Position numbers and translations under genes: made by a program. Below, in pieces: positions 35,270-43,138 of a stretch of 64,000 nucleotides of DNA. This DNA is from Brevibacterium sp. RIT 803. GTDB taxonomy: Bacteria > Actinomycetota > Actinomycetes > Actinomycetales > Brevibacteriaceae. The DNA lies in the NCBI RefSeq assembly GCF_016892625.1, contig NZ_JAFEMW010000004.1, positions 62,001-126,000 on the forward strand, in the 5' to 3' direction. Position 1 is the stretch's first letter, and each line of letters starts with the position of its first letter. The notes under the pieces were generated by a model. That model was not told the origin of the DNA. It was given only the letters and a program-made list of their open reading frames with translations, and made no database searches.

Positions 35270-36440
35270 ATGTCCAGCGCATTCCCCACAGCCACCGTCA
35301 TCGGCTATCCGCACATCGACCCGAATCGTGAGCAGACGAAGGCTCTTTCGAACTATTGCGCGGGCCGCATCGATGCCTTGGATCTCTCACGGTGCATGCG
35401 CTCCCTGCGGCTGAACACCTACAGTCGCCTGCGGGAGCTTGGTTTGGATGAGGACTATTCGATCCCCACCTCCTCCAGCCACTGCGACCATGTCTTCGAT
35501 ACTGCCCTGAGCGTCGTCTTCGACACTGCCCTGAGCGTCGGACTCATCGAGTCGGAGCCCACCGGCACCGACTTCAACCTCGATGACTACTTCGCAGCGG
35601 CACGGGCCACGGGGCAGACAGCGCCCCTGGGGGTCGACACGCGTTTCGATGCCAACTACCGGCATCTGGTGCCGGAACTCAAGGAGTCTGCCCCGTTCAG
35701 GGCCCGGCCCCAGCACCTTCTCTCGCTGGTGTCGGAGGCACGGGCCGCCGGTCACACTATCCGACCTGTCCTTGTCGGTCCCGTGACCCTGCTGGCCCTG
35801 GCGAAGACCAACCCCGACTCGAACGTCTCGGCGTTCGACCGGCTCGACGAACTTGCTGTCGCCTACATCGACGTCATCAGCATTCTCGCCGCGGCCGGAG
35901 TCGACTGGGTTCAGCTGGACGAACCCGCCCTCGTGACCGACTTCGCCGAACACTCCGATTCTGAGCTCGCCGAGGCGGCCTCCCGCGCCTACACCGCACT
36001 GAGCAGGGCGAACACTCGACCGCAGATCCTCGTCACGGCCCCGCACGGAAGTCTGCGCGCAGGGTTGTCCGCGTTGGCGCATTCTGGCATCGATGCCCTT
36101 GGAGTAGACGTCTCAGCAGCCACCCGCGCGTCCGATCCGGACTGCGTTGCCCGCATTGCGGCGGAAACTCCAACCTCGGTCCACCTCGTCGCCGGTGTCA
36201 TCGACGGTGGCAATGTTCTGGCCGATGACCTGTCCACCAGCTTGTCGGTCCTGCAGGACTGTGATCGCGAATCGCTCAGTGTCTCCACGTCGACTTCGAT
36301 GCTGGATACTCCCCACGCGGTGTCAGTCGAGACCGATCTGAACGTTCAGGAGACTTCGGAGCTCTCCGCCGCCGAGGAGAAGGTCACTGCGGTGAAGACC
36401 CTGGCAGTCGCGTTCACCGACAGGCCCGATGACACAGAGG
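35270..36440 (+). pseudogene. metE: Truncated metE: N-terminal domain only of cobalamin-independent methionine synthase
   Basis: The reading frame from 35270 (open to 36709) matches the N-terminal domain of MetE: GYPHIDPNREQTKAL, DTRFDANYRHLVPEL, RPVLVGPVTLLALAK and GVDWVQLDEPAL. It also has the end-of-domain pattern AAEEKVTAVKTLA. The whole C-terminal catalytic, zinc-binding domain (about 370 residues) is absent. The last ~90 codons of the open frame are merely antisense to tetR. A 24-bp in-frame duplication (35493-35540) further marks decay. Methionine synthase activity is not expected. A standalone N-terminal domain with a new role cannot be excluded. Confidence 0.82.
35493..35540. repeat. 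24-bp in-frame tandem duplication in the metE remnant
   Basis: TCTTCGATACTGCCCTGAGC... (35493-35516) is repeated at 35517-35540 with one change, duplicating the residues FDTALSVV. Confidence 0.9.
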
Positions 36441-36445
36441 GGAGC

Positions 36446-37084
36446 TCACCGCGAGTATGTCGACCACATGGCCCTCTGCGAGAAATCGGCGACCCGCAGG
36501 AGCTCGTTGCGTCTGACACCGTGCTTCGCCTGGACAGCCAGACCGTGCCAGTTCGCCTGCACAAAGCCGGCGACGACATCGCCGTCGGTTCCGCCCAGGA
36601 TCTCGCCGTCGTCGATCGCCCGAGTGACGCGAGTTCGGAGAAGTCGTTCGTTCGTCGTCAACATGGTGGATATGTCTCCGCGCGCCTTGCGCGTCGCCGG
36701 AACCTCTGACATGACTGCACTGGTGATGAGACAACCTGGGTGCGAATCCGGAGGTTGAGTGAACTCGATGACCGAGGATCTCAGCAGCTCATCGACGACG
36801 GTCCGGATGGACTGCGCGGCAACTGCCTTTTCGTACAGAGCGGTGTAACGCCGGGCGTAGACGCGAACAGCCTCGTCGAACAGTCCGGACTTGCTGCCGA
36901 ATGCCGCGTACAGGCTCGACGTCGAGATACCGATCGCCGAGCTCAGGTGCCGAGTCGACGTTCCGCTGTAGCCGAGGCGCCAGAACAATCGGGCGGCGTC
37001 GAGCAGGGCTCGGGCTCGATCGAACTCGAGTGGCCTTCCACGGCTATTCGCTTCCACTCTTGCATTGTAGAGCGTCTGCTCCAC
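36446..37084 (-). CDS. TetR family transcriptional regulator
   Basis: A 212-residue repressor. The N-terminal HTH (ARLFWRLGYSGTSTRHLSSAIGISTSSLYAAFGSKSGLF) is typical TetR. The C-terminal part resembles TetR_C domains with SHPGCLITSAV. The start is GTG at 37082-37084, placed 6 nt after a TATAAA element, which suggests a leaderless transcript. A GTG 27 bp further in is an alternative. It runs head-on into the metE remnant, whose lost C-terminal half it appears to replace. The regulated target is not evident; self-regulation is likely. Confidence 0.88.
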   Translation of the reverse strand: MEQTLYNARVEANSRGRPLEFDRARALLDAARLFWRLGYSGTSTRHLSSAIGISTSSLYAAFGSKSGLFDEAVRVYARRYTALYEKAVAAQSIRTVVDELLRSSVIEFTQPPDSHPGCLITSAVMSEVPATRKARGDISTMLTTNERLLRTRVTRAIDDGEILGGTDGDVVAGFVQANWHGLAVQAKHGVRRNELLRVADFSQRAMWSTYSR

Positions 37085-37087
37085 AAT
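37064..37087. promoter_or_regulatory. Palindromic operator at the tetR start
   Basis: ATTGT-a-GAGC-gtct-GCTC-c-ACAAT is a 24-bp palindrome with one mismatched pair and a 4-bp centre. It covers the GTG start and lies beside the TATAAA element. A further GAGCAGACG half-site is at 37096-37104. Size and symmetry fit a TetR-type autoregulatory operator. Confidence 0.65.
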
Positions 37088-37135
37088 TATTTATAGAGCA
37101 GACGTTCCAGAAATGATCTGATGCCGAATCTGAGC

Positions 37136-38050
37136 TCACGCCAGTTCCCTCGGGATGTAGTACAGGCCCTTTGAGTCCTCTTCGACGGTGACTCGCAGGC
37201 GGTCGTCGACGCTGACGAAGTCGTTGACCTTGATCGTGCCCTTGGAGTCGCTGAGTTTGCGGACGGCGAAGGCGGGGATGAGGCCCTGACGGCCATCGCC
37301 GTCGACCGCCAGCGCGTACTTCGGGCCCGTGGCCCTGACCTTCACCTCGATCGTGTCGTCGGTAGCTGAGGGCACACCAGTGTCGAGGTCGGGGTTCGTC
37401 AGGGCGGAGAGTTCGACTGCGAGGGTATCGGCCATGTCATCGACAGTTGCAAGCATGTTCGCCATCGCTCGGGCGAACTCACCGTGCAGCTCACTGGGCT
37501 TCATCGCCGCGCCGGGTTTGTACATATCCTCGTGAGTCAGCTCGCCCCAGGCGTCTTGGAGCCTGGTCTTGACTTGGATCTCTGCGAAGACCGGATCACC
37601 CTGGTCGGAGGGAATCTGCAGGGTCACGTGGCAGGCCCGGTAGCCGCTGGGCTTGGGTGGGTCAACGTAGTTCTTCTGCTCGATGAGAACGAAGGCGCCC
37701 AGCTGCTCCGGATCTCTGAGCGAGTCGAACATCATCTTCTGGTCGCGCGGTGATTTGCACAGCACCTTGACTCCGACGATGTCTCGGATGTGATCCTCAA
37801 CGTCATGTGGAGAGGAAATCCGCAGCTCCGGGTCGTCGGCGGTCTTCTCGACGAGCTTGGCGATGGTGCGAGCCGGATCCTTGATGCGATGCCCGTCGAC
37901 GTCAAGGCGGGAGATGTCCTTGTCCTTCAGGAGACCCTTCTGCTGCTGTTTGAGCCAGTGTTTGATTCGCACGGCGGCAGATTCCCAGGCGTCGCGCCGT
38001 TGCGCATAGGCCCGCGAGACCACTTCCCTCATCGCCGAATCCGCGCTCAC
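37136..38050 (-). CDS. RelA/SpoT-domain protein (small alarmone synthetase-like) with extra C-terminal domain
   Basis: A 304-residue protein. The (p)ppGpp synthetase-like core has VEDHIRDIVGVKVLCKS, KPSGYRACHVTLQIP and FAEIQVKTRLQDAWGELTHE, which correspond to the substrate-binding and catalytic Glu regions. There is no HD hydrolase domain. After residue ~225 a beta-rich segment (IEVKVRATGPKYALAVDGDGRQGLIPAFAV) looks like an OB/S1-type fold. GTG start with AGGAGG 5 nt upstream, an excellent site. It probably makes an alarmone, but product and trigger are unknown. Confidence 0.82.
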   Translation of the reverse strand: MSADSAMREVVSRAYAQRRDAWESAAVRIKHWLKQQQKGLLKDKDISRLDVDGHRIKDPARTIAKLVEKTADDPELRISSPHDVEDHIRDIVGVKVLCKSPRDQKMMFDSLRDPEQLGAFVLIEQKNYVDPPKPSGYRACHVTLQIPSDQGDPVFAEIQVKTRLQDAWGELTHEDMYKPGAAMKPSELHGEFARAMANMLATVDDMADTLAVELSALTNPDLDTGVPSATDDTIEVKVRATGPKYALAVDGDGRQGLIPAFAVRKLSDSKGTIKVNDFVSVDDRLRVTVEEDSKGLYYIPRELA

Positions 38051-38094
38051 CGTACCTCCTCTGCCACAGGGTCCTCACTGCTCCCATCAAACCA

Positions 38095-38125
38095 CGAGCG
38101 CGCCACCGATACGGTGACGCGCTCG
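38095..38125 (-). terminator. Inverted repeat downstream of fprA copy B
   Basis: CGAGCGCG-CACCG and CGGTG-CGCGCTCG form a long stem with one bulge on each side and a 3-nt loop. It sits 61 bp past the copy B stop. Confidence 0.6.
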
Positions 38126-38142
38126 CAGATTTCTGGATTGAG

Positions 38143-38193
38143 TTGTCGAACTCAGTGCCTTGTCTGACTCAGTGGCTTGTCGAAGTCAGTGGC
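38143..38193. repeat. Three 17-bp tandem repeats spanning the stop codon of fprA copy B
   Basis: Units at 38143, 38160 and 38177 share TTGTC...CAGTGSC. Read on the minus strand each contains CACTGA, and the first such TGA is the actual stop codon. Confidence 0.9.
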
Positions 38194-39604
38194 CCGATGC
38201 GGGCTGGCTGGCCGCTTCCGCGTGCAGGTGGCTGCGGGCCTCGCGCAGCATGGCCTCGCGAGTCGCGAGCTTCACACGCTCACGACCCTCAACTTCACCC
38301 AACGCCTTCTCAGCGGCCTCCACGCGATGGTAGCCTTCCCAATCCACGAAGTCGACGCCCTTGGACTCGAGGAGTTCGACGATCGCAGAGTCATCCGGAT
38401 ACACAGGCTCCGTCAGGACACCCGCGGCACGATCATCGAGGATATGCCCGATCGTCTCCAGGGCATCACCCTTCGTGTGACCGATCAGGCCGACAGGACC
38501 ACGCTTGATCCACCCAGTCGCATACACGCCCTGCACCACGTCTCCTTCAGCTGCCGAAGCCTGGTCATCTGCGTCGACGACCCGACCCTCATGGTTCGGG
38601 ATCACACGCTTGGCTTCGTCGAAGGGCAGCTGCGGGAGCGCAGTGCCCGCATAGCCGACCGCGCGATACACGGCCTCGATCTCCCAATCATGGAAGGAGC
38701 CAGTGCCGTTGACTCCCCCGGCGCCGTCCAATTCCTGACGTTCCGTGCGCAGCCCCGTGACCCTGTCCTCACCGAGGACAGCCACGGGAGAATGAAGGAA
38801 ATGCAGATGCAGCCGCCGCTTAGCACCCACCGGCTCACGCATCGTGAAATCAGTCAACGTCTTCGCAACCTGCTTCGTCTGATTATTCGACTCGATCGCA
38901 GCCAACGACCCCTCATCGAACTCGAAGTCCTCGGGATAGACGATGATGTCAACATCCTTGACATGCCCCAGCTCACGCAACTCCAACGGAGTGAACTTCG
39001 CCTGCGCAGGACCACGCCGCCCGAACACGTGCACGTCGGTGACCTTCGAGGACTTCAAACCCTCGTAGACATGATCAGGAATCTCCGTCGAATGCATATC
39101 ATCGGCCTGCTTCGCCAGCACACGTGCCACATCCAAAGCGACGTTGCCATTACCGATAACCGCGACCTTCTCCGCATCCAAAGGCCACGTCTGAGCCACA
39201 TCCGGATGCGAGTCATACCAGTTAACGAAGTCAGCAGCACCATAGGAACCGGGCAGATCAACACCAGGAAGACTCAACGAAGCATCAATGAAACAGCCAG
39301 TGGAGAAGATCACCGCATCATAACGATCCGTCAGCTCTTCCAACGCGATATCCACCCCGTACTCAACATTCGAGAACAAACGGATATCACCACGATCGAG
39401 AACCTTGATCAAAGCATTGATGATGCCCTTGATCCGAGGATGATCCGGCGCCACACCATAGCGAACCAGACCGAACGGAGTCGGCAGACGCTCGAAGAGG
39501 TCGATACTGACCTCGAAATCACGCTCGGCCTTAGTCAGCAGATCAGCAGCATAGATCCCGGCAGGACCGGCACCCACAATAGCCACACGGAAGGGACGCG
39601 TCAT
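38186..39604 (-). CDS. fprA: Ferredoxin-NADP+ reductase, adrenodoxin-reductase type (copy B)
   Basis: A 472-residue protein identical to copy A from FRVAIVGAG to EAMLREAR. Only the first four or five and last ~15 residues differ, in line with the 1,362-bp identical DNA. It is a single-gene unit with its own promoter-like TACAAT (39634-39639) and GAGAGG before the ATG at 39602-39604. Same reaction as copy A, but without a ferredoxin or sulfur gene next to it, so it may supply other ferredoxin-dependent systems or add gene dosage. Confidence 0.92.
   Translation of the reverse strand: MTRPFRVAIVGAGPAGIYAADLLTKAERDFEVSIDLFERLPTPFGLVRYGVAPDHPRIKGIINALIKVLDRGDIRLFSNVEYGVDIALEELTDRYDAVIFSTGCFIDASLSLPGVDLPGSYGAADFVNWYDSHPDVAQTWPLDAEKVAVIGNGNVALDVARVLAKQADDMHSTEIPDHVYEGLKSSKVTDVHVFGRRGPAQAKFTPLELRELGHVKDVDIIVYPEDFEFDEGSLAAIESNNQTKQVAKTLTDFTMREPVGAKRRLHLHFLHSPVAVLGEDRVTGLRTERQELDGAGGVNGTGSFHDWEIEAVYRAVGYAGTALPQLPFDEAKRVIPNHEGRVVDADDQASAAEGDVVQGVYATGWIKRGPVGLIGHTKGDALETIGHILDDRAAGVLTEPVYPDDSAIVELLESKGVDFVDWEGYHRVEAAEKALGEVEGRERVKLATREAMLREARSHLHAEAASQPASGH
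38235..39596. repeat. 1,362-bp direct repeat, copy B (body of fprA)
   Basis: Same orientation and sequence as 17373-18734. Flanks share nothing obvious, and no inverted repeats or transposase border either copy. Confidence 0.95.
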
Positions 39605-39633
39605 TCTCACACCTCTCTAGTAAGTCATCTCCG

Positions 39634-39643
39634 ATTGTATCGG
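39634..39643 (-). promoter_or_regulatory. -10 element and small inverted repeat of fprA copy B
   Basis: Minus-strand TACAAT at 39634-39639 lies inside CCGAT-tgt-ATCGG (39631-39643), about 30 bp before the start. A repressor could act here; no strong -35 is seen. Confidence 0.4.
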
Positions 39644-39743
39644 CAAAGAAGGTCCTCCTAACAAACACGTGACGAAGCTCGCATCCCTCCATTCGGCTTC
39701 ATCTCAGGCATCAGTCGGAATCGCCAGCCTCCTGTGCGTTGCC

Positions 39744-39758
39744 TAGACTCGGGCTGTG
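39744..39758 (+). promoter_or_regulatory. Leaderless promoter of the first rarD gene
   Basis: TAGACT (39744-39749) followed by exactly 6 nt and the GTG start. With a normal -10 to start-site distance, the transcript would begin at the start codon. No ribosome binding site is present. Confidence 0.6.
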
Positions 39759-40676
39759 AACGCCTCTGCACCCGAAGAATCTGCCTTTCGACGCGTCGGA
39801 CTGGGATATGGAACCGCCGCCTACATCATCTGGGGTCTCATTCCCCTGCTCTTCGCCGCTGCGGCCCCGACGGGCGCGTTCGAGATCGTCGCCCATCGGA
39901 TCATCTGGTCGCTGATCTTCTGCGCCGTCCTCCTCTTCTTCGCCAAAGGCTTTGTCCGCACCTGGTCGGTGATGCGCTCGGGAAAGATCTTCTGGCTGCT
40001 TGCTCTGGCATCCGTGCTCATCGCTGTGAACTGGACAACCTACGTCTACGGCATCGAAACCGGCCGCCTCGTCGAAATCTCGCTTGGCTACTACCTCAAC
40101 CCGCTCATCTCGATCGGGCTGGGCGTCATCCTCCTCAAGGAGAAGCTGCGCCCGCTGCAGTGGGCCGCGGTGGGTTTCGGAGCGGCAGCAGTCATCGTGG
40201 TCGGCATCGGGATCGGACGCTTCCCCTATCTGGCGCTCACCGTGGCGCTCTCCTTCGGCCTCTACGGCCTGGTGAAGAACAAGGTCGGCGGGAAGGTCGG
40301 TGCGCTCGAAGGCATGACCGTCGAGACCGCCGTGCTCACCGTTCCCAGCCTCGCCTTCCTCGCCTATCTCGCGGTGCAGGGCAATGGGACATTCATCGGA
40401 TTCGGGCCTTGGCACGTTGTCCTGCTGCTGGCCACAGGACCGTTGACGGCGATCCCGCTCATCCTCTTCGGCGCAGCCGCCCGGCGAATTCCACTGTCCT
40501 GGGTGGGTATGCTGCAGTACATTGCACCGACGATGCAGTTCGTCCTCGGCGTCGCACTCTTCGGTGAGGCGATGTCGACGACGAGATGGATCGGTTTCCT
40601 CATCATCTGGATCGCCGTCATCCTGCTGTGCACGGACATGGTCCGGCAGAACCGACGACGACCCCATTTGGGCTGA
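39756..40676 (+). CDS. rarD: EamA-type transporter, RarD family (paralogue 1)
   Basis: A 306-residue protein with ten predicted membrane helices. The RarD signature is visible: GLIPLLFAAAAPTGAFEIVAHRIIWSL, VLIAVNWTTYVYGIETGRLVEISLGYYLNPL and SWVGMLQYIAPTMQF. Members are linked to chloramphenicol sensitivity but the substrate is unknown. A second, clearly related copy follows 69 bp downstream. Confidence 0.9.
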   Translation: MNASAPEESAFRRVGLGYGTAAYIIWGLIPLLFAAAAPTGAFEIVAHRIIWSLIFCAVLLFFAKGFVRTWSVMRSGKIFWLLALASVLIAVNWTTYVYGIETGRLVEISLGYYLNPLISIGLGVILLKEKLRPLQWAAVGFGAAAVIVVGIGIGRFPYLALTVALSFGLYGLVKNKVGGKVGALEGMTVETAVLTVPSLAFLAYLAVQGNGTFIGFGPWHVVLLLATGPLTAIPLILFGAAARRIPLSWVGMLQYIAPTMQFVLGVALFGEAMSTTRWIGFLIIWIAVILLCTDMVRQNRRRPHLG

Positions 40677-40733
40677 GTCCCGGTCACCGGTGGCTCCGCG
40701 CCACCGGCGGTCCGACAGGCTGCTGCGACTCAC

Positions 40734-40748
40734 TAGACTCTATGTGTG
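40734..40748 (+). promoter_or_regulatory. Leaderless promoter of the second rarD gene
   Basis: TAGACT (40734-40739), 6 nt, then GTG at 40746. This is the same arrangement and the same hexamer as in the upstream paralogue. Confidence 0.6.
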
Positions 40749-41660
40749 ATCGCAGATTCAGCCCCCGATGAGAACGACTTCCGCCGTGCCGGGCTGATCA
40801 ACGGACTCTCCGCCTACCTGCTGTGGGGGCTCATCCCCCTGCTCTTCGCAGCCGCAGCCCCGACCGGGGCCCTGGAGCTCGTCTCACACCGGGTCGTCTG
40901 GTCGCTGCTCTTCTGCGCAATCCTACTGACGTTCACCGGCGGCTTCAGACGTACCTGGGATGTCGTGCGCTCAGGTCGGACCTTCTGGCTGCTCACCCTG
41001 GCCTCGGTGCTCATCGCGGTCAACTGGACGACGTTCATCTATGGAGTCGAGACGGGCCGCCTCGTCGAGGTGTCACTTGGCTACTACCTCAATCCGCTCA
41101 TCTCGATCGGCCTGGGCGTGATCTTCCTCGGTGAAAAGCTGCGTCCGCTGCAGTGGACTGCTGTGGGATTCGGCCTCATCGCCGTCGTCATCGTCGGCAT
41201 CGGCCTCGGTCGGATGCCCTACCTCTCGTTCACCGTTGCCATCTCGTTCGGTCTCTACGGACTCGTGAAGAACAAGGTCGGCAATCGGGTCGGAGCCCTC
41301 GAAGGCATGACGATCGAGAGTGCAGTGCTGTCCATGCCCAGCCTCATCTTCCTCATCGTCCTCGGTGCACAGGGTCTCTCCACGTTCACCGGGTTCGGTG
41401 CCAGCCACGTCATCATCATCCTCATCACCGGCCCGGCCACGGCGATTCCACTTATTCTCTTCAGTGCTGCGGCGAGAAGAATTCCACTGTCGTGGGTCGG
41501 GATGCTGCAGTACATCACCCCGACGATGCAGTTCATCACCGGAGTCTTCATCCTCGGCGAGATGATGTCGACGACCCGTTGGATCGGATTCTTCGTCATC
41601 TGGATCGCCGTCGTCCTGCTCAGCGTCGACATGATCCGCCAAAGCCGCCGCAGGCTCTAG
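40746..41660 (+). CDS. rarD: EamA-type transporter, RarD family (paralogue 2)
   Basis: A 304-residue ten-helix protein that aligns with paralogue 1 over its whole length without gaps beyond the ends. It shares WTT-YG-ETGRLVE-SLGYYLNPLISIGLGV and RRIPLSWVGMLQYI-PTMQF. Differences are spread evenly, so the duplication is old, unlike the fprA pair. It retains its own leaderless-type promoter, so both copies are probably expressed independently. Confidence 0.9.
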   Translation: MIADSAPDENDFRRAGLINGLSAYLLWGLIPLLFAAAAPTGALELVSHRVVWSLLFCAILLTFTGGFRRTWDVVRSGRTFWLLTLASVLIAVNWTTFIYGVETGRLVEVSLGYYLNPLISIGLGVIFLGEKLRPLQWTAVGFGLIAVVIVGIGLGRMPYLSFTVAISFGLYGLVKNKVGNRVGALEGMTIESAVLSMPSLIFLIVLGAQGLSTFTGFGASHVIIILITGPATAIPLILFSAAARRIPLSWVGMLQYITPTMQFITGVFILGEMMSTTRWIGFFVIWIAVVLLSVDMIRQSRRRL

Positions 41661-41759
41661 CCACCTCCCCCACTCCCGGCTTCACCCAACTTCGCAGAGC
41701 GGCTTCGATCGTCCCCGAAATCGGCGCACTCTTGACAAGTCAATCACCTACATGGTTCA

Positions 41760-41775
41760 TTAGTTATGTAACTAA
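41760..41775. promoter_or_regulatory. Palindromic operator upstream of the GntR-ABC operon
   Basis: TTAGTTA-tg-TAACTAA is a perfect 16-bp palindrome 20 bp before the GntR start. A TTGACA -35-like hexamer lies at 41732-41737. The AT-rich site stands out from the GC-rich surroundings and is well placed for autoregulation by the YtrA-type repressor. Confidence 0.65.
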
Positions 41776-41795
41776 CCAATACACATGGAGCTGAT

Positions 41796-42197
41796 GTGAT
41801 CGACGAAGCCAAACCACTGTTCGCACAGATCGCCGAACAGGTCGAGGATTCGATCATCAATGGCACTCTGCCGGAGATGTCTCGGGCACCGTCGACGAAC
41901 GAACTCTCAAGCTTCTATTCGATCAATCCCGCGACCGCCGCCAAGGGCGTGAACCAGCTCGTTGCCAAAGGGGTACTCGAGAAACGGCGCGGAATCGGAA
42001 TGTTCGTGAAGGAAGGAGCCCGAACCTTGCTCATCAATGAATACAAGTCCACCTTCTCCGACAAATTCATCGCCCCACTGCTCTCAGAAGCCAGCAGGCT
42101 AGGACTCAACCGCGATGAAGTCATCGCCCTCATCGCCGACCACTCAAGAGAACTCGGCACTTCACACCGCCTGGGCCCCACCACCGCGAAGGGATGA
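41796..42197 (+). CDS. GntR family regulator, YtrA subfamily
   Basis: A 133-residue protein: winged-helix part PLFAQIAEQVEDSIINGTL...STNELSSFYSINPATAAKGVNQLVAKGVLEKRRGIGMFV, and a short C-terminal helical tail. The small size and the downstream ABC genes are typical of YtrA. It most likely represses its own operon. GTG start with GGAG 5 nt upstream. Its stop overlaps the beginning of the ABC gene region. Confidence 0.9.
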   Translation: MIDEAKPLFAQIAEQVEDSIINGTLPEMSRAPSTNELSSFYSINPATAAKGVNQLVAKGVLEKRRGIGMFVKEGARTLLINEYKSTFSDKFIAPLLSEASRLGLNRDEVIALIADHSRELGTSHRLGPTTAKG

Positions 42198-42199
42198 AA

Positions 42200-43138
42200 A
42201 TGACCTCCGTCATCGACGCACGCGACCTCACCAAGAAGTACAAGCACGCCACCGCCCTCGATAACGTCAGTCTATCTATCGAAAAGGACTCGATCTACGG
42301 CCTCCTCGGCCGCAACGGTGCCGGCAAGACCACTCTGATGTCCATTCTCACCGCGCAGAACTTCGCCACAAGCGGCGATGTCGAGATCTTCGGTGAGCAT
42401 CCCTACGAGAACGCTCGCGTCCTCAATCGGATGTGCTTCGTACGGGAGAGTCAGAAATATCCCGAGGACGCCACAGCGAAACACGCAATCGCCACCGCTC
42501 GCCTGTTCTTCCCCTGCTGGGACCAGTCCTTGGCAGAGGAGCTCATCGACGACTTCCGTCTCCCCCTGAAGACACCGATCAAGAAGCTCTCCCGGGGTCA
42601 GCAGTCGGCAGTAGGCGTGATCATCGGCTTGGCGTCTCGGGCGGAGATCACCTTCTTCGACGAGCCCTATCTCGGCTTCGACGCAGTAGCTCGACAGATG
42701 TTCTACGACCGCCTCATCGCCGATTACGCGGAGTGCCCACGAACGGTTGTGCTGTCGAGCCATCTGATCGACGAGGTGGCCAACCTGATTGAGAATGTCA
42801 TCGTCATCGATCGCGGCCGGATCATCATGGATGAGTCCACGGAAGAGGCGCGCACACGTGCAGTCAACATCGTCGGAGATGCTGACTCGGTTCAGCGTCT
42901 GGTCGCCGGTCGAGAGGTCATCCACCGGGAAGCGCTGGGACGTGTGTCGTCGGTGACGATCCTCGGTCAGCTCTCCGACGTCGATCGTGAGTTCATTGCC
43001 GACGCGAATCTGGATCTCACTCCGGTATCGCTTCAACAGCTCATCGTGCGCACCACACAGGCAGACACCACTTCCTCGAACGAGGATGAGAACACCGGTC
43101 CCCTCACCGACACTGATGTCAGGAGTCTTCAGTCATGA
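42200..43138 (+). CDS. ABC transporter ATP-binding protein
   Basis: A 312-residue ATPase. Walker A is GRNGAGKTT (residues 38-46), the signature is LSRGQQSAVGV, Walker B is ITFFDEPYLGFD, and the H-loop is VVLSSHLIDE. An extra ~85-residue C-terminal region follows the core. ATG 42200 is preferred because AAGGG lies 6 nt before it and touches the ATG at 42194. Its stop overlaps the permease ATG by 4 bp. Part of a YtrA-type exporter, perhaps for antimicrobial peptides or lipids. Confidence 0.9.
   Translation: MTSVIDARDLTKKYKHATALDNVSLSIEKDSIYGLLGRNGAGKTTLMSILTAQNFATSGDVEIFGEHPYENARVLNRMCFVRESQKYPEDATAKHAIATARLFFPCWDQSLAEELIDDFRLPLKTPIKKLSRGQQSAVGVIIGLASRAEITFFDEPYLGFDAVARQMFYDRLIADYAECPRTVVLSSHLIDEVANLIENVIVIDRGRIIMDESTEEARTRAVNIVGDADSVQRLVAGREVIHREALGRVSSVTILGQLSDVDREFIADANLDLTPVSLQQLIVRTTQADTTSSNEDENTGPLTDTDVRSLQS

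Noticed and set aside
17373..39596. fprA duplication as a composite transposon or IS element
   Set aside because: No transposase, terminal inverted repeats or target-site duplications were seen at either copy. The repeat is just the gene body.
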